Assembly: GCA_016718035.1 (NCBI GenBank)
Contig: JADKEK010000011.1
Span: forward strand, 62,001-126,000
Length of the DNA: 64,000 nucleotides
Direction of reading: 5' to 3'
From: Bacteroidota bacterium
GTDB taxonomy: Bacteria; Bacteroidota; Bacteroidia; Chitinophagales; BACL12
The notes under the pieces are model-generated. The model made no database searches and had not been told where the DNA came from. It was given only the letters and a program-made list of their open reading frames with translations. Of this stretch, positions 1 to 7,691 are shown in pieces. Both the position numbers and the translations under genes were made by a program. Numbering within the stretch: position 1 is the stretch's first letter; each line of letters begins with the position of its first letter.

Positions 1-1
1 A

Positions 2-1384
2 GTGTGTTTTACTACACAACACGTAAAAGCACAAACCGATACAGTTGAACTCAACTACATTGCTGATTATTATTTTGAAAATTTATTACCCTATTCAGCA
101 TATACTTCCTGCTTTCACGAACAGGGCGAACCATATATTTATGCAGCCTGTCGCGACTTAGGTGTAGTTACTTTTGATATTACTGATGTAGCTAATCCAT
201 TGCCCATTGATACAGTTGCTTTATTTGCATTAAATGGATTTAAACCAACTAATTTATCTCAACACGGCAATTATTTATATGTTGCAACAGGTGGTTTTGA
301 TGGATTTGCTCAAAATGCCGGTTTAACCATTTTAGATATTGGTGATCCAACACATCCGGTAATTAAGGATTTATGGGATTCAATCGCATTTAATCAGGGG
401 GCAGCAATTGTAATTACTGATGGCGATTATGCCTATTTAGGAGGCATGGAAGAAGGTGTTATTATTTTAGATGTTAAAGATAAAACACATATTAAATATG
501 TTTCTTCAATTTTACCCGACCCTAATTTTCCTGAGGTGCCAGGATTATTTTCGGTGCCAAATGCTAGAGGTTTAGCATTTTATGGAGAGGATAAATTATT
601 AGTGGCAAATGATGCAGGTGGTTTGCGTGTAATTGATATCAGTAATAAATTAATTCCTGTTGAAATTGAAAAATATGTAAATACCGATATCGAAGATATT
701 GCACAATCTGCTTATAATAATATTGTTGTTGTTGACCACTATGCGTATATCACAGTTGATATGTGTGGTATGGAAGTAGTAGATTTAAATACTAACCCAA
801 TTTCAAATGTAATGTGGTTTAATCCATGGGATTGTGATTCTACAAATTGGATAGGCCGCCCTGGTCATACCAACGAAATTAAATCGGTAGGAGATAGTTT
901 ATTATTTGTTTCAGGTGGTGATTCGGAATTATTAATTTTCGATATTACAGAAAGGACGAATCCTCGTTTGGTGGGAAGTTATGCAAATGTTTTAGACAGT
1001 ATAGCTACATGGGCAATTGATGTGCGATATCCATATGTGTCATTGGCATTAATTAATAACGAAATTTTTGGGGTTCCATTTTATTCTAATGTTGGTGGTA
1101 TTGCGCTGTTGGAATGGAATGCAGTGCCTGTTGTAGGTATCGAAGAAACATCAATTACAGCCTTGCAAATGTATCCCAATCCGGTTATCAATACTTTGCA
1201 TGTTATATTAACTAGTGGAGCTAAATATTATTTAATTAAAGATATCAGCGGACGAAATATATTTGAGGGGACAACTAATAATAACAACATCGATTGCACT
1301 TCATTAAATGCCGGAATGTATATGATTAATTTGTTTGATACACAAGGCGTTTTAAGTAGTTCAGGTGTTTTTATCAAACAATAG
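2..1384 (+). CDS. LVIVD-repeat surface protein, T9SS cargo (5' partial)
   Basis: The frame is open at the left edge. The first in-window residues end in VKAQ followed by TDT, which looks like the tail of a signal peptide and its cleavage site, so the true start lies just outside the window and the GTG at base 2 is probably internal. About five repeats of the LVIVD type follow (for example GLTILDIGDPTHP, GVIILDVKD, GLRVIDISN, LLIFDITERTNP), each a blade of a presumed beta-propeller. The last ~80 residues (from about VGIEETSI, with MYPNPV and a final VFIKQ) form a T9SS type A sorting domain, so the protein should be exported across the outer membrane and surface-attached or released. Ligand and function are unknown. 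It converges on the next gene. Confidence 0.85.
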   Translation: MCFTTQHVKAQTDTVELNYIADYYFENLLPYSAYTSCFHEQGEPYIYAACRDLGVVTFDITDVANPLPIDTVALFALNGFKPTNLSQHGNYLYVATGGFDGFAQNAGLTILDIGDPTHPVIKDLWDSIAFNQGAAIVITDGDYAYLGGMEEGVIILDVKDKTHIKYVSSILPDPNFPEVPGLFSVPNARGLAFYGEDKLLVANDAGGLRVIDISNKLIPVEIEKYVNTDIEDIAQSAYNNIVVVDHYAYITVDMCGMEVVDLNTNPISNVMWFNPWDCDSTNWIGRPGHTNEIKSVGDSLLFVSGGDSELLIFDITERTNPRLVGSYANVLDSIATWAIDVRYPYVSLALINNEIFGVPFYSNVGGIALLEWNAVPVVGIEETSITALQMYPNPVINTLHVILTSGAKYYLIKDISGRNIFEGTTNNNNIDCTSLNAGMYMINLFDTQGVLSSSGVFIKQ

Positions 1385-1401
1385 TTGCGAAAATATTGGG
1401 C

Positions 1402-1429
1402 AAAAAAAGATCCCGCATTGCTGCGGGAT
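1402..1429 (-). terminator. Intrinsic terminator of the 1459-3543 gene
   Basis: An 8-bp perfect stem ATCCCGCA/TGCGGGAT with a 4-base loop (1410-1429) is flanked by seven A on the plus strand, which read as seven U after the stem for the minus-strand gene. It lies between two convergent genes and may also slow plus-strand transcription. Confidence 0.8.
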
Positions 1430-1458
1430 TCCACATCAAAAATGAATAAAGCACCTGT

Positions 1459-3543
1459 TTATTTTATTAAACTGATTTGCTTTATTGCTACTGAGCTACG
1501 AGAAATAAATCTTAACATATATTCACCTGCAGCTAAATCGGATAAATCGATTGTAGTTTTTCCACCGATTATGGTTGCATTTTTAATTTGCTGGCCATTA
1601 ATATTTAATACACTTAATTGAATATCATCAGCAAAATCAGTAACGTTAATTGTGATTGAACCTGCACTTAATGTTGGGTAAACAGTTATCAATTCATTTA
1701 AGGTTGGTTCTTCAATACCGGTTACTTGTGTTATTTCAATTGTTTTACAATTTTGGTCTTCACCATATTTATTCTCTGCATTTAAACAAACCAAGTAAGT
1801 ACCTATAGCCGGAAAAATATGTGTAGGTTCGGCAATTACAGAACTTCCACCATCACCAAAATTCCAACTGTATGCATCGGCATCAACACTTAAATTGGTA
1901 AAGCTTAAAACATTTGTGGCGCCTGTATAGTCATATTCTGCGGTTGGGTCATAAGGTTCAAATCTGTTGTAATCGAAAGCACGATATAACATGGCATTTT
2001 CAGTTGTAATTGGATCTGGTGCTTCTGTTTCTAATGAGTTACCCGGTTCTTGATCTTGCATCCACATTACATGAACTTTATCATTTGTAGTTGACCAGTA
2101 TACGGTAGGTACAACGTTCTCAAAATTTAAATCAGCAGTATAGGATAAATTAATTGGAGTTGACCAACTCACACCATTGTCGGTTGAATAAAATCCAAAT
2201 AAATCCCTGAATGATTCTGCAGTTTCAACGGTAGGGTCACCGAAGTAATCAGTAAATTCAACAGGGTGTGTATATACTACATATAAATTTCCGGTTTCAG
2301 AATCAACTGTTGCACTTGGTTGTGAAGTAAATCCGCAACCATAATTTGGTAAATTAGCTCCAATACCTAAAAACGGATCACCATCTTCATCCCAATCAAC
2401 TAATGTAAAATCTAAATATTGAACGCTGTCTGCACCAAATGTTTCATTCCAGTACCACATTCCTGTTGTTCCCGGAAAATAGGTCCATGCATTATCACCT
2501 GCTTCCACATCTAAAATTCTGGTAACACCTGTCCAAACATGCATCATACCATCATTATCAATAGCTAATGCAATTGCACCATCATGATTCGGTAAAGTAT
2601 CAGCAACTCCATCACCAGTAATATCAGAAATTTCGTTGCCATCGAAATTATCAAATTCAAAATCAATTAATCGTGTTCTTGTCCATGAACCAATATCACC
2701 ATTGCTGGTAGATTTCCAAACAGATAAATCAGTAATACTTTCGCCGGCGGCAATATAAACATTACTGCCAATAACACGCATTACATAACATTCACCACCC
2801 ATTACAGAAATTCCTGATGCTGTATCAATTCCCGGCAAACGTAATTCTTGTATATCCCATGTTGCGCCATTATCTGAAGACCGATAATACAACATGTAAT
2901 TATTAGTATTTGAAGGATCGTTATTGGCGGCTAATAAATGCACATAATTAGAACCTTCTGAAGCAGCTGCTCTTGGCCAGGTGCCATGCAATAATAATGA
3001 ATTTGGATTTTCTGCCCAGTCGTTAGAACCAATTGATTCATTTTCAAAAATGACAATATTATTATTGCCATCGTGAGCAAAATACATTTCATGATCACCA
3101 ACATTAATTAATGCAGGAAAACCTGTTCTGATATCCTCAATTCGAGAAGTAGGTAATGTTCCCCAAGTACTTCCATCGTAAGTATTATAAAATGTTCCGC
3201 GGTCAGGACGTGCATCGGTAGTATTAGTAGAGCCGGTATAAACTGCACTCACTTTACCATCGGGATATACTAATAAATGATTTGGAGAACAACCATTGGT
3301 TACTAAGTCGTATGAAGTGTAACCTACAACATCGCCACCAACACGAGCGCCACCTGATTGTTTGTAAAAAGCATTATTATCAATAGGTGTTGCATCAACA
3401 ATATTTCGATGCACGGTATAACTTTGATTATTTACTACTTTAATCTGGCGTAATAAATCTTGATTTTTTGCGGCCGTAGCATTTTGAGCATTTGCATGTA
3501 AGGTTATACCTAATGCAGTTAGCAAGTAAAAGATTTTTCTCAT
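1459..3543 (-). CDS. Secreted Asp-box/PKD-domain protein with T9SS sorting domain (paralogue A)
   Basis: 694 residues. Residues 1-20 (MRKIFYLLTA...ANAQ) are a signal peptide. The middle (about 80-520) is sialidase-like beta-propeller sequence with Asp-box motifs, for example SSDNGATW near residue 222 and STDNGVSW near 455. A PKD domain follows at roughly 545-610 (YSWNFGDGGSS), and the last ~75 residues, with LITVYPTLSAGSI and a terminal ISLIK, are a T9SS sorting domain. No catalytic residues of true sialidases were identified, so an enzymatic role is not supported; adhesion or binding is as likely. It is a close full-length paralogue of the gene just upstream at 3692-5770, from which a strong terminator separates it, so the two are transcribed independently. 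Confidence 0.85.
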   Translation of the reverse strand: MRKIFYLLTALGITLHANAQNATAAKNQDLLRQIKVVNNQSYTVHRNIVDATPIDNNAFYKQSGGARVGGDVVGYTSYDLVTNGCSPNHLLVYPDGKVSAVYTGSTNTTDARPDRGTFYNTYDGSTWGTLPTSRIEDIRTGFPALINVGDHEMYFAHDGNNNIVIFENESIGSNDWAENPNSLLLHGTWPRAAASEGSNYVHLLAANNDPSNTNNYMLYYRSSDNGATWDIQELRLPGIDTASGISVMGGECYVMRVIGSNVYIAAGESITDLSVWKSTSNGDIGSWTRTRLIDFEFDNFDGNEISDITGDGVADTLPNHDGAIALAIDNDGMMHVWTGVTRILDVEAGDNAWTYFPGTTGMWYWNETFGADSVQYLDFTLVDWDEDGDPFLGIGANLPNYGCGFTSQPSATVDSETGNLYVVYTHPVEFTDYFGDPTVETAESFRDLFGFYSTDNGVSWSTPINLSYTADLNFENVVPTVYWSTTNDKVHVMWMQDQEPGNSLETEAPDPITTENAMLYRAFDYNRFEPYDPTAEYDYTGATNVLSFTNLSVDADAYSWNFGDGGSSVIAEPTHIFPAIGTYLVCLNAENKYGEDQNCKTIEITQVTGIEEPTLNELITVYPTLSAGSITINVTDFADDIQLSVLNINGQQIKNATIIGGKTTIDLSDLAAGEYMLRFISRSSVAIKQISLIK

Positions 3544-3642
3544 AACAATTGTTTTTAGTTATCAATTGTCCGCAAAGTATTTCATCTTTTCATTTAATGT
3601 GTATAGGGTTTGTCATTTAAGATTTCATTAATGTTAATTAAC

Positions 3643-3670
3643 AAAAAACCCCGGCTATTGCCGGGGTTTT
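3643..3670 (-). terminator. Intrinsic terminator of the 3692-5770 gene
   Basis: A perfect 11-bp stem (3645-3655 with 3660-3670, containing CCCCGGC/GCCGGGG) and a TATT loop are followed on the minus strand by a U run. It separates the two tandem paralogues. Confidence 0.9.
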
Positions 3671-3691
3671 AACTTAAATATTTTAAGTTAA

Positions 3692-5770
3692 TTATTTGCT
3701 AACAGTAATTTGACGGCTAGTAAAAGCACCATCTTGATTAAATACTTTAACAATATAATTACCAGCAGCAACTTCAGAAAGGTCGAAGTTAACGCTACCG
3801 TTGAAAGATGTAGTAGAAATCATTTTTTCACCTAATGCATTATACATTTCAGCGAATAAAGTTCCAAAGTTTCCGTTAACTTCTACAGTTACGTTAGAAG
3901 AAGCAGGAGTTGGGTAAACAGTTAATGCTTTGTCTAAAGCGTAGTCAACAACAGCAACGTTAATGCTGATAGTTTTACAAGTGTTATCGCTATCATATTT
4001 ATTATTAGCAATTAAACAAACGTTGTAAGAATTAGAAGCGGCATAAACGTGAGCAGGGTTTTCTAAAGTTGAAGAACCACCGTCACCGAAATCCCAAGAA
4101 TAAGAGTCTGCATCAACAGAGAGGTTGCTGAAGTTTACTAAACCTGTAACGCCATCTGGAGTATAATCGTACTCAGCAGTTGGTGGGTAAGGGTTAAAGC
4201 GAGCTTCATCAAAACATTTGTATTGCATATTACTCATACCTGGAGCATCAGGAGCATTAGTATCTAATGAAGTACCTGGATCTTCATCTTGCATCCAAAG
4301 TACGTGCATACAGTCACCAACTATTCTAGCGTAAGCATTAGGGAAAGTTGATTCTTGACTTTCGTGAGCTGTATAAGTCATGTTAATAGGAGCAGACCAA
4401 GTAGCACCACCATCATCAGAATAAGTTCCGAAAACATCGCGGAAAGACTGAGCAGCTTCATTTAATGGATCTTCGTAAAGGTCAGTGTATTCAATTGGGT
4501 GAGTATATGTTAAATAGATACGACCAATTGTATAATCAACTGCTGCAGCAGGCATAGAGGTGAAAGTTACACCGTCATACATACCAAGGTCAGCACCAAT
4601 ACCTAAGAAAGGATCACCATCATCATCCCAGTCAACTAATAAGTCGATCCAAGTAGGTTCACCCATAGCCATAGTTGAATTCCAGTACCACATACCGTAG
4701 ATACTTGGGAAATAGCTCCAACCTTCAGCAACATCATCATCTAATAACAGATAATAACCAGACCATACGTGTAAGATACCAGCATCGTCGAGGATCATTT
4801 CATGGAAACCATCAGTAGTTTCAACTGTATCAGCGATACCATCACCGGTTACGTCTGAAATTTGATCAGCATCACCTTGATAGTTATCAAAACCTGTTTC
4901 AATAATTGATTGAACAGTCCAAGTTCCTTCAGCACCATTTTCGGTAGAAGTTAAAAGGTATAAATCTGTCCAAGAGCTACCGTAAAGGATATAAATAGTG
5001 CTTCCGTCAACAGCTATTTGATAGCAGTCTGCAGAAATTGCACCAACACCCATTGTAGCATCGATAGGTAATACCTGATTTTGGATAGCAAAAGTAGCAC
5101 CACCATCGTCAGAACGAGAGAAATTCACAGCAGTTGGAGTTCCTGAGTTAGGGCTAACAATATAAATATCGTCAGTACCTGCAGGACAAACTGCGCGAGG
5201 CCATAAACCGATGTGACCGCCTGAAATAGCTAATGCAGCCCAATCAGTAGCGCCAACAGCAGAGTTAGCATAAACGCCAACGTTAGCTCCATCGTGAGAT
5301 GCAACTAATTCGCGACCATCAAATTCATAAATTGAACCAAATCCTGAACGTGCAGTTTCAACACGTGCAGTTGGAGCAGCACCCCAAGTAGCGCCATCGT
5401 TGTGGTTGTAAAACATACCACGGTCAGACCAAACACCATCAGCTACAGTTGATCCAGTCCAGATTGCAGATACATCGCCATCAGGATATGCGATAACACG
5501 ATCCATAGCTGCAGAGTTGGTTTGCAGCGGATAACCGGTAGAACCGATAGTTTCACCGGTACGTGAACCGGATTTGAAATAAAAAGACTCAGTATTCACT
5601 GGGATACCGGTGCCATCGTTTTTAAGCGATGGGTTGTAATGAACGGCTTTAGCGTTTTTGAATTTCGCTAACAACTCCGCTCTGTTGTGTGGAGTCGCTG
5701 TAATAGACGACTGCGCAAACATGCTCAGGGTTATGAAACCCGTTGCCAAGGTTAGTATTAATTTTCTCAT
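3692..5770 (-). CDS. Secreted Asp-box/PKD-domain protein with T9SS sorting domain (paralogue B)
   Basis: 692 residues from the ATG at 5770; a start nine codons earlier would precede the signal peptide MRKLILTLATGFITLSMFAQ. The plan matches paralogue A: a propeller region with Asp boxes (SDDGGATF, SDDGGATW), a PKD domain (YSWDFGDGGSS) and a C-terminal T9SS sorting domain (LTVYPTPASSNV, ending RQITVSK). It is therefore probably an abundant surface or released protein. Codon choice differs from its neighbour: AAC, TTC, GCT and GTA are common where paralogue A prefers AAT, TTT and GCA, the usual mark of high expression. A good Bacteroidota promoter lies directly upstream. The substrate is unknown. 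Confidence 0.85.
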   Translation of the reverse strand: MRKLILTLATGFITLSMFAQSSITATPHNRAELLAKFKNAKAVHYNPSLKNDGTGIPVNTESFYFKSGSRTGETIGSTGYPLQTNSAAMDRVIAYPDGDVSAIWTGSTVADGVWSDRGMFYNHNDGATWGAAPTARVETARSGFGSIYEFDGRELVASHDGANVGVYANSAVGATDWAALAISGGHIGLWPRAVCPAGTDDIYIVSPNSGTPTAVNFSRSDDGGATFAIQNQVLPIDATMGVGAISADCYQIAVDGSTIYILYGSSWTDLYLLTSTENGAEGTWTVQSIIETGFDNYQGDADQISDVTGDGIADTVETTDGFHEMILDDAGILHVWSGYYLLLDDDVAEGWSYFPSIYGMWYWNSTMAMGEPTWIDLLVDWDDDGDPFLGIGADLGMYDGVTFTSMPAAAVDYTIGRIYLTYTHPIEYTDLYEDPLNEAAQSFRDVFGTYSDDGGATWSAPINMTYTAHESQESTFPNAYARIVGDCMHVLWMQDEDPGTSLDTNAPDAPGMSNMQYKCFDEARFNPYPPTAEYDYTPDGVTGLVNFSNLSVDADSYSWDFGDGGSSTLENPAHVYAASNSYNVCLIANNKYDSDNTCKTISINVAVVDYALDKALTVYPTPASSNVTVEVNGNFGTLFAEMYNALGEKMISTTSFNGSVNFDLSEVAAGNYIVKVFNQDGAFTSRQITVSK

Positions 5771-5803
5771 AGCGTAAAAATTTTCGTTAGAAAACAATTT
5801 TTG

Positions 5804-5836
5804 TAAAGATATAAAGTTACTGTTAAATTATGCAAA
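5804..5836 (-). promoter_or_regulatory. Bacteroidota-type promoter of the 3692-5770 gene
   Basis: On the minus strand a TTTG -33 element (5833-5836) is followed after 21 bases by TATCTTTA (5804-5811), a 7/8 match to the -7 box TAnnTTTG, about 33 bases upstream of the chosen ATG. Confidence 0.55.
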
Positions 5837-5884
5837 ATGTTTTAAAATGGGGTTAAAAATTAACGGTTGAGAAAAAATAACCGG

Positions 5885-5909
5885 CCCCTGCAACGCCCAC
5901 CAACAGGGG
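5885..5909. repeat. Inverted repeat CCCCTG/CAGGGG
   Basis: Six-base arms separated by 13 bases in the 590-base intergenic stretch 5771-6362. No U run follows on either strand, so it is not a typical terminator. Function is unknown. Confidence 0.35.
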
Positions 5910-6015
5910 AAAGCTATCATTTGGTATATGTTAAAAAGCCAAATTTAACACAAAGAACATAGCCTGATTTGTCTGAGATGCATAGGATAGCTACTGCTAA
6001 TCAATTACTTGTAAG

Positions 6016-6153
6016 ATGATAAAGGGAGGTGATTTAGACCAGCTAACAGAAGAGTTTTTTAGGCATACTCAGACCACGTTATCGTATTTCATATTTCAGT
6101 CATTTTTATTCCAAAAGCAGGTATTATTAAAAAATGGAGATAAAATGAGTTAA
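6016..6153 (+). CDS. Possible small ORF, 45 residues, unknown
   Basis: ATG at 6016 to TAA at 6151-6153 encodes MIKGGDLDQLTEEFFRHTQT and 25 more residues (ending LLKNGDKMS). The composition is protein-like and not low-complexity, but the region is A+T-rich, no promoter box was found close by, and I recognise no family. It may be a remnant or chance. It is the only plausible reading frame I see in the 5771-6362 gap. Confidence 0.2.
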   Translation: MIKGGDLDQLTEEFFRHTQTTLSYFIFQSFLFQKQVLLKNGDKMS

Positions 6154-6221
6154 GAGGACAGTGTGAATGAGTTTACTCAAATGGAATATTGTTTTGTTTA
6201 AAAACTGCTAAAAGGTAATTG

Positions 6222-6266
6222 CTAAGTTGTTATAGTTGTGAATAAGATATGTCGTAAACAACTTAG
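6222..6266. repeat. 10-bp perfect inverted repeat
   Basis: CTAAGTTGTT (6222-6231) and AACAACTTAG (6257-6266) are perfect inverse complements separated by 25 bases. This is longer than expected by chance in a short intergenic region. No U run follows, so a protein-binding site or an RNA structure is more likely than a terminator. Confidence 0.5.
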
Positions 6267-6310
6267 TCGCGATTTGTAAACTAATATTTTCTTATAGGGA
6301 TTTCTAAAAT

Positions 6311-6336
6311 AAAAAAAGGAGACCAAATTGATCCCC
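6311..6336 (-). terminator. Intrinsic terminator of the histone H1-like gene
   Basis: On the minus strand GGGGATC, loop AATTT, GGTCTCC (6336-6318) forms a 7-bp stem with two G-U pairs and is followed by seven U (6311-6317). It lies 27 bases after the stop codon of the 6363-6716 gene. Confidence 0.7.
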
Positions 6337-6362
6337 TCTTTAAAATTTAAACTACTTGTTAA

Positions 6363-6716
6363 TTAAGCAGCACCGTTTCCGGCAGCTGGAGCAACAACTG
6401 TAGCTTTAGCTTTTTTAGCAGCTTTTTTCTTAGGAGCCGCTTTCTTTACTTTTTTTGTAGCTTTTTTAGCAGTAGCTTTTTTGGCAGCTTTTTTAGCAGC
6501 CGGACGACCGCGTTTTCCTGCTTTTTTAGCAGCAGCTTTTTTAGGAGCAGCTTTTTTAGCAGCTTTTTTAGGAGCGGCTTTTTTAGCAGCTTTTTTAGGA
6601 GCAGCTTTTTTAGCTACTTTCTTAGCAGCTTTTTTTGGAGCAGCTTTTTTTGCTGCTGCTTTCTTACCGGCAGGACGTCCACGTTTGCCAGCAGATTTTT
6701 TTGTTGATTTTGCCAT
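6363..6716 (-). CDS. Histone H1-like Lys/Ala-rich DNA-binding protein with AT-hook-like motifs
   Basis: 117 residues, almost entirely Lys, Ala and Pro, built from imperfect PKKAAKKA and KKAAPKKA units. Two copies of KRGRPA (near residues 12 and 68) sit in a basic context and resemble the GRP core of AT-hooks, which bind the minor groove of A+T-rich DNA. The C-terminus is less basic (KATVVAPAAGNGAA). Such proteins are known from several bacterial groups as histone H1 C-tail analogues that bind and condense DNA. The role here, a nucleoid protein, is inferred. Its coding DNA is a string of imperfect tandem repeats that could vary in copy number. It has its own promoter and terminator, so it is monocistronic. 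Confidence 0.8.
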   Translation of the reverse strand: MAKSTKKSAGKRGRPAGKKAAAKKAAPKKAAKKVAKKAAPKKAAKKAAPKKAAKKAAPKKAAAKKAGKRGRPAAKKAAKKATAKKATKKVKKAAPKKKAAKKAKATVVAPAAGNGAA

Positions 6717-6737
6717 TGGAAAAATATTTGGTTATTG

Positions 6738-6767
6738 CAAAATTATACATAAATTTATATTATCAAA
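6738..6767 (-). promoter_or_regulatory. Promoter of the histone H1-like gene
   Basis: On the minus strand TTTG (6764-6767), then 18 bases, then TAATTTTG (6738-6745), a perfect TAnnTTTG box. The gene starts 21 bases downstream. The surrounding DNA is very A+T-rich (long A and T runs at 6765-6785), possibly an UP-like or curved segment. Confidence 0.65.
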
Positions 6768-6905
6768 AAAAATTAAAAAAAAAATTGTTGATTTTCACAT
6801 GTTTTGCACATTATTATATACAACAATGTTATAAATAAGTACTTTTTACCACATATTCGTTGATAAACCTACTTTCAACAATTAATTTTCAGCTCCATTT
6901 ATTCC

Positions 6906-7073
6906 CTAAATATCCTTTTTTAATTCCTGATTTACTTTTTTGATTGCTCTTTCGGTATTGCAAATTGTCGAAATGTACATCGTTAGATAGCCAAAATCAT
7001 TTTCATTTAACCCAAATTGATATTCATTTTTTGTTTGAACAGGATATTGATTAACCAAAAATCCGGTTTGAGC
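6906..7073 (-). other. Open frame of 55 codons directly after the DinB gene stop; possible remnant
   Basis: The same frame as the DinB-like gene stays open after its TAA for 55 codons to a TAG at 6906-6908 and reads as ordinary protein (for example NQYPVQTKNEYQFG and YISTICNTERAIKK). A TTG at 7058 is the only internal start candidate upstream of most of it. It could be a small gene, the end of a decayed gene, or the former C-terminus of the DinB protein cut off by a nonsense mutation. The rest of the 6717-7073 gap shows only the promoter above and A+T-rich DNA. Confidence 0.25.
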
Positions 7074-7592
7074 TTATCTGTTTCCTCCTGAATAGTTTTC
7101 TTGAACACTCCTGTTGTATTCGATAAAATCGGTTGAAGGTAAAGTGACAACTTCCAAATTGCGCAACATAGTTATAATTTGTCCTCGGTGATAAGTCGAA
7201 TGATTCATGCAATGTAAAACAATGTCGCCATTCCTGGTTTGAAATTCTTTCCCGCTTATTGCCCGGTAATAACAAATCGATTCGAAAAAACTTTCATGTC
7301 GAGTTTCTACAAACTGAATAATATCTTCACACTGCCTGATGAAATATAAATCATATCCGGCAAAGTCATCGCTGTATTCAGCGCTGGGCCAGGTGCTGAG
7401 CGAGATACCCTGCATGCGGCTAAGCCATATCACCTGCGCATCCCAGATGTGATATATAGTTTTTCTTATGCTGGTAAAACTATTATTCACTTGTGCATCA
7501 ACAATATCATTAGGCAATAATTGCAAGGTGTCAATTATCTTTTTGTTTGCCCAAAGATTATATCTGCAGAAAGAAACCAGTAGTTGTTTCAT
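7074..7592 (-). CDS. DinB-family protein
   Basis: 172 residues from the ATG at 7592 (MKQLLVSFCRYNLWANKKII); a start seven codons earlier adds no recognisable sequence. The four-helix DinB/YfiT pattern is visible: an N-terminal YNLWAN helix, a metal-ligand-type His in RKTIYHIWDAQ, and the C-terminal HCMNHSTYHRGQI with the HxxxHRG signature. Members are metal-dependent, often thiol-transferase-like or of unknown activity, and the substrate cannot be told here. The gene lies 99 bases downstream of the T9SS plug gene on the same strand. An open frame continues after its stop, described separately. Confidence 0.8.
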   Translation of the reverse strand: MKQLLVSFCRYNLWANKKIIDTLQLLPNDIVDAQVNNSFTSIRKTIYHIWDAQVIWLSRMQGISLSTWPSAEYSDDFAGYDLYFIRQCEDIIQFVETRHESFFESICYYRAISGKEFQTRNGDIVLHCMNHSTYHRGQIITMLRNLEVVTLPSTDFIEYNRSVQENYSGGNR

Positions 7593-7691
7593 ACAATAGT
7601 TATGTTTGAGCAACTAAACTACTCTTCCTTCATCTAATTTACAATTGCGGATTTGTGGATAATAATTTGGTTCTGCTTCTTGAAGGTTAAC

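Noticed and set aside
6021..6033. AAAGGGAGGTGAT resembles the complement of the 16S rRNA 3' end (anti-Shine-Dalgarno).
   Set aside because: It differs by an extra base and nothing nearby matches rRNA; coincidence.
6481..6834. Long plus-strand frame opposite the histone H1-like gene (FLAAFLGAAF repeats).
   Set aside because: It is the antisense reading of the Lys/Ala repeats; the minus-strand frame has a promoter, a terminator and a known protein type.
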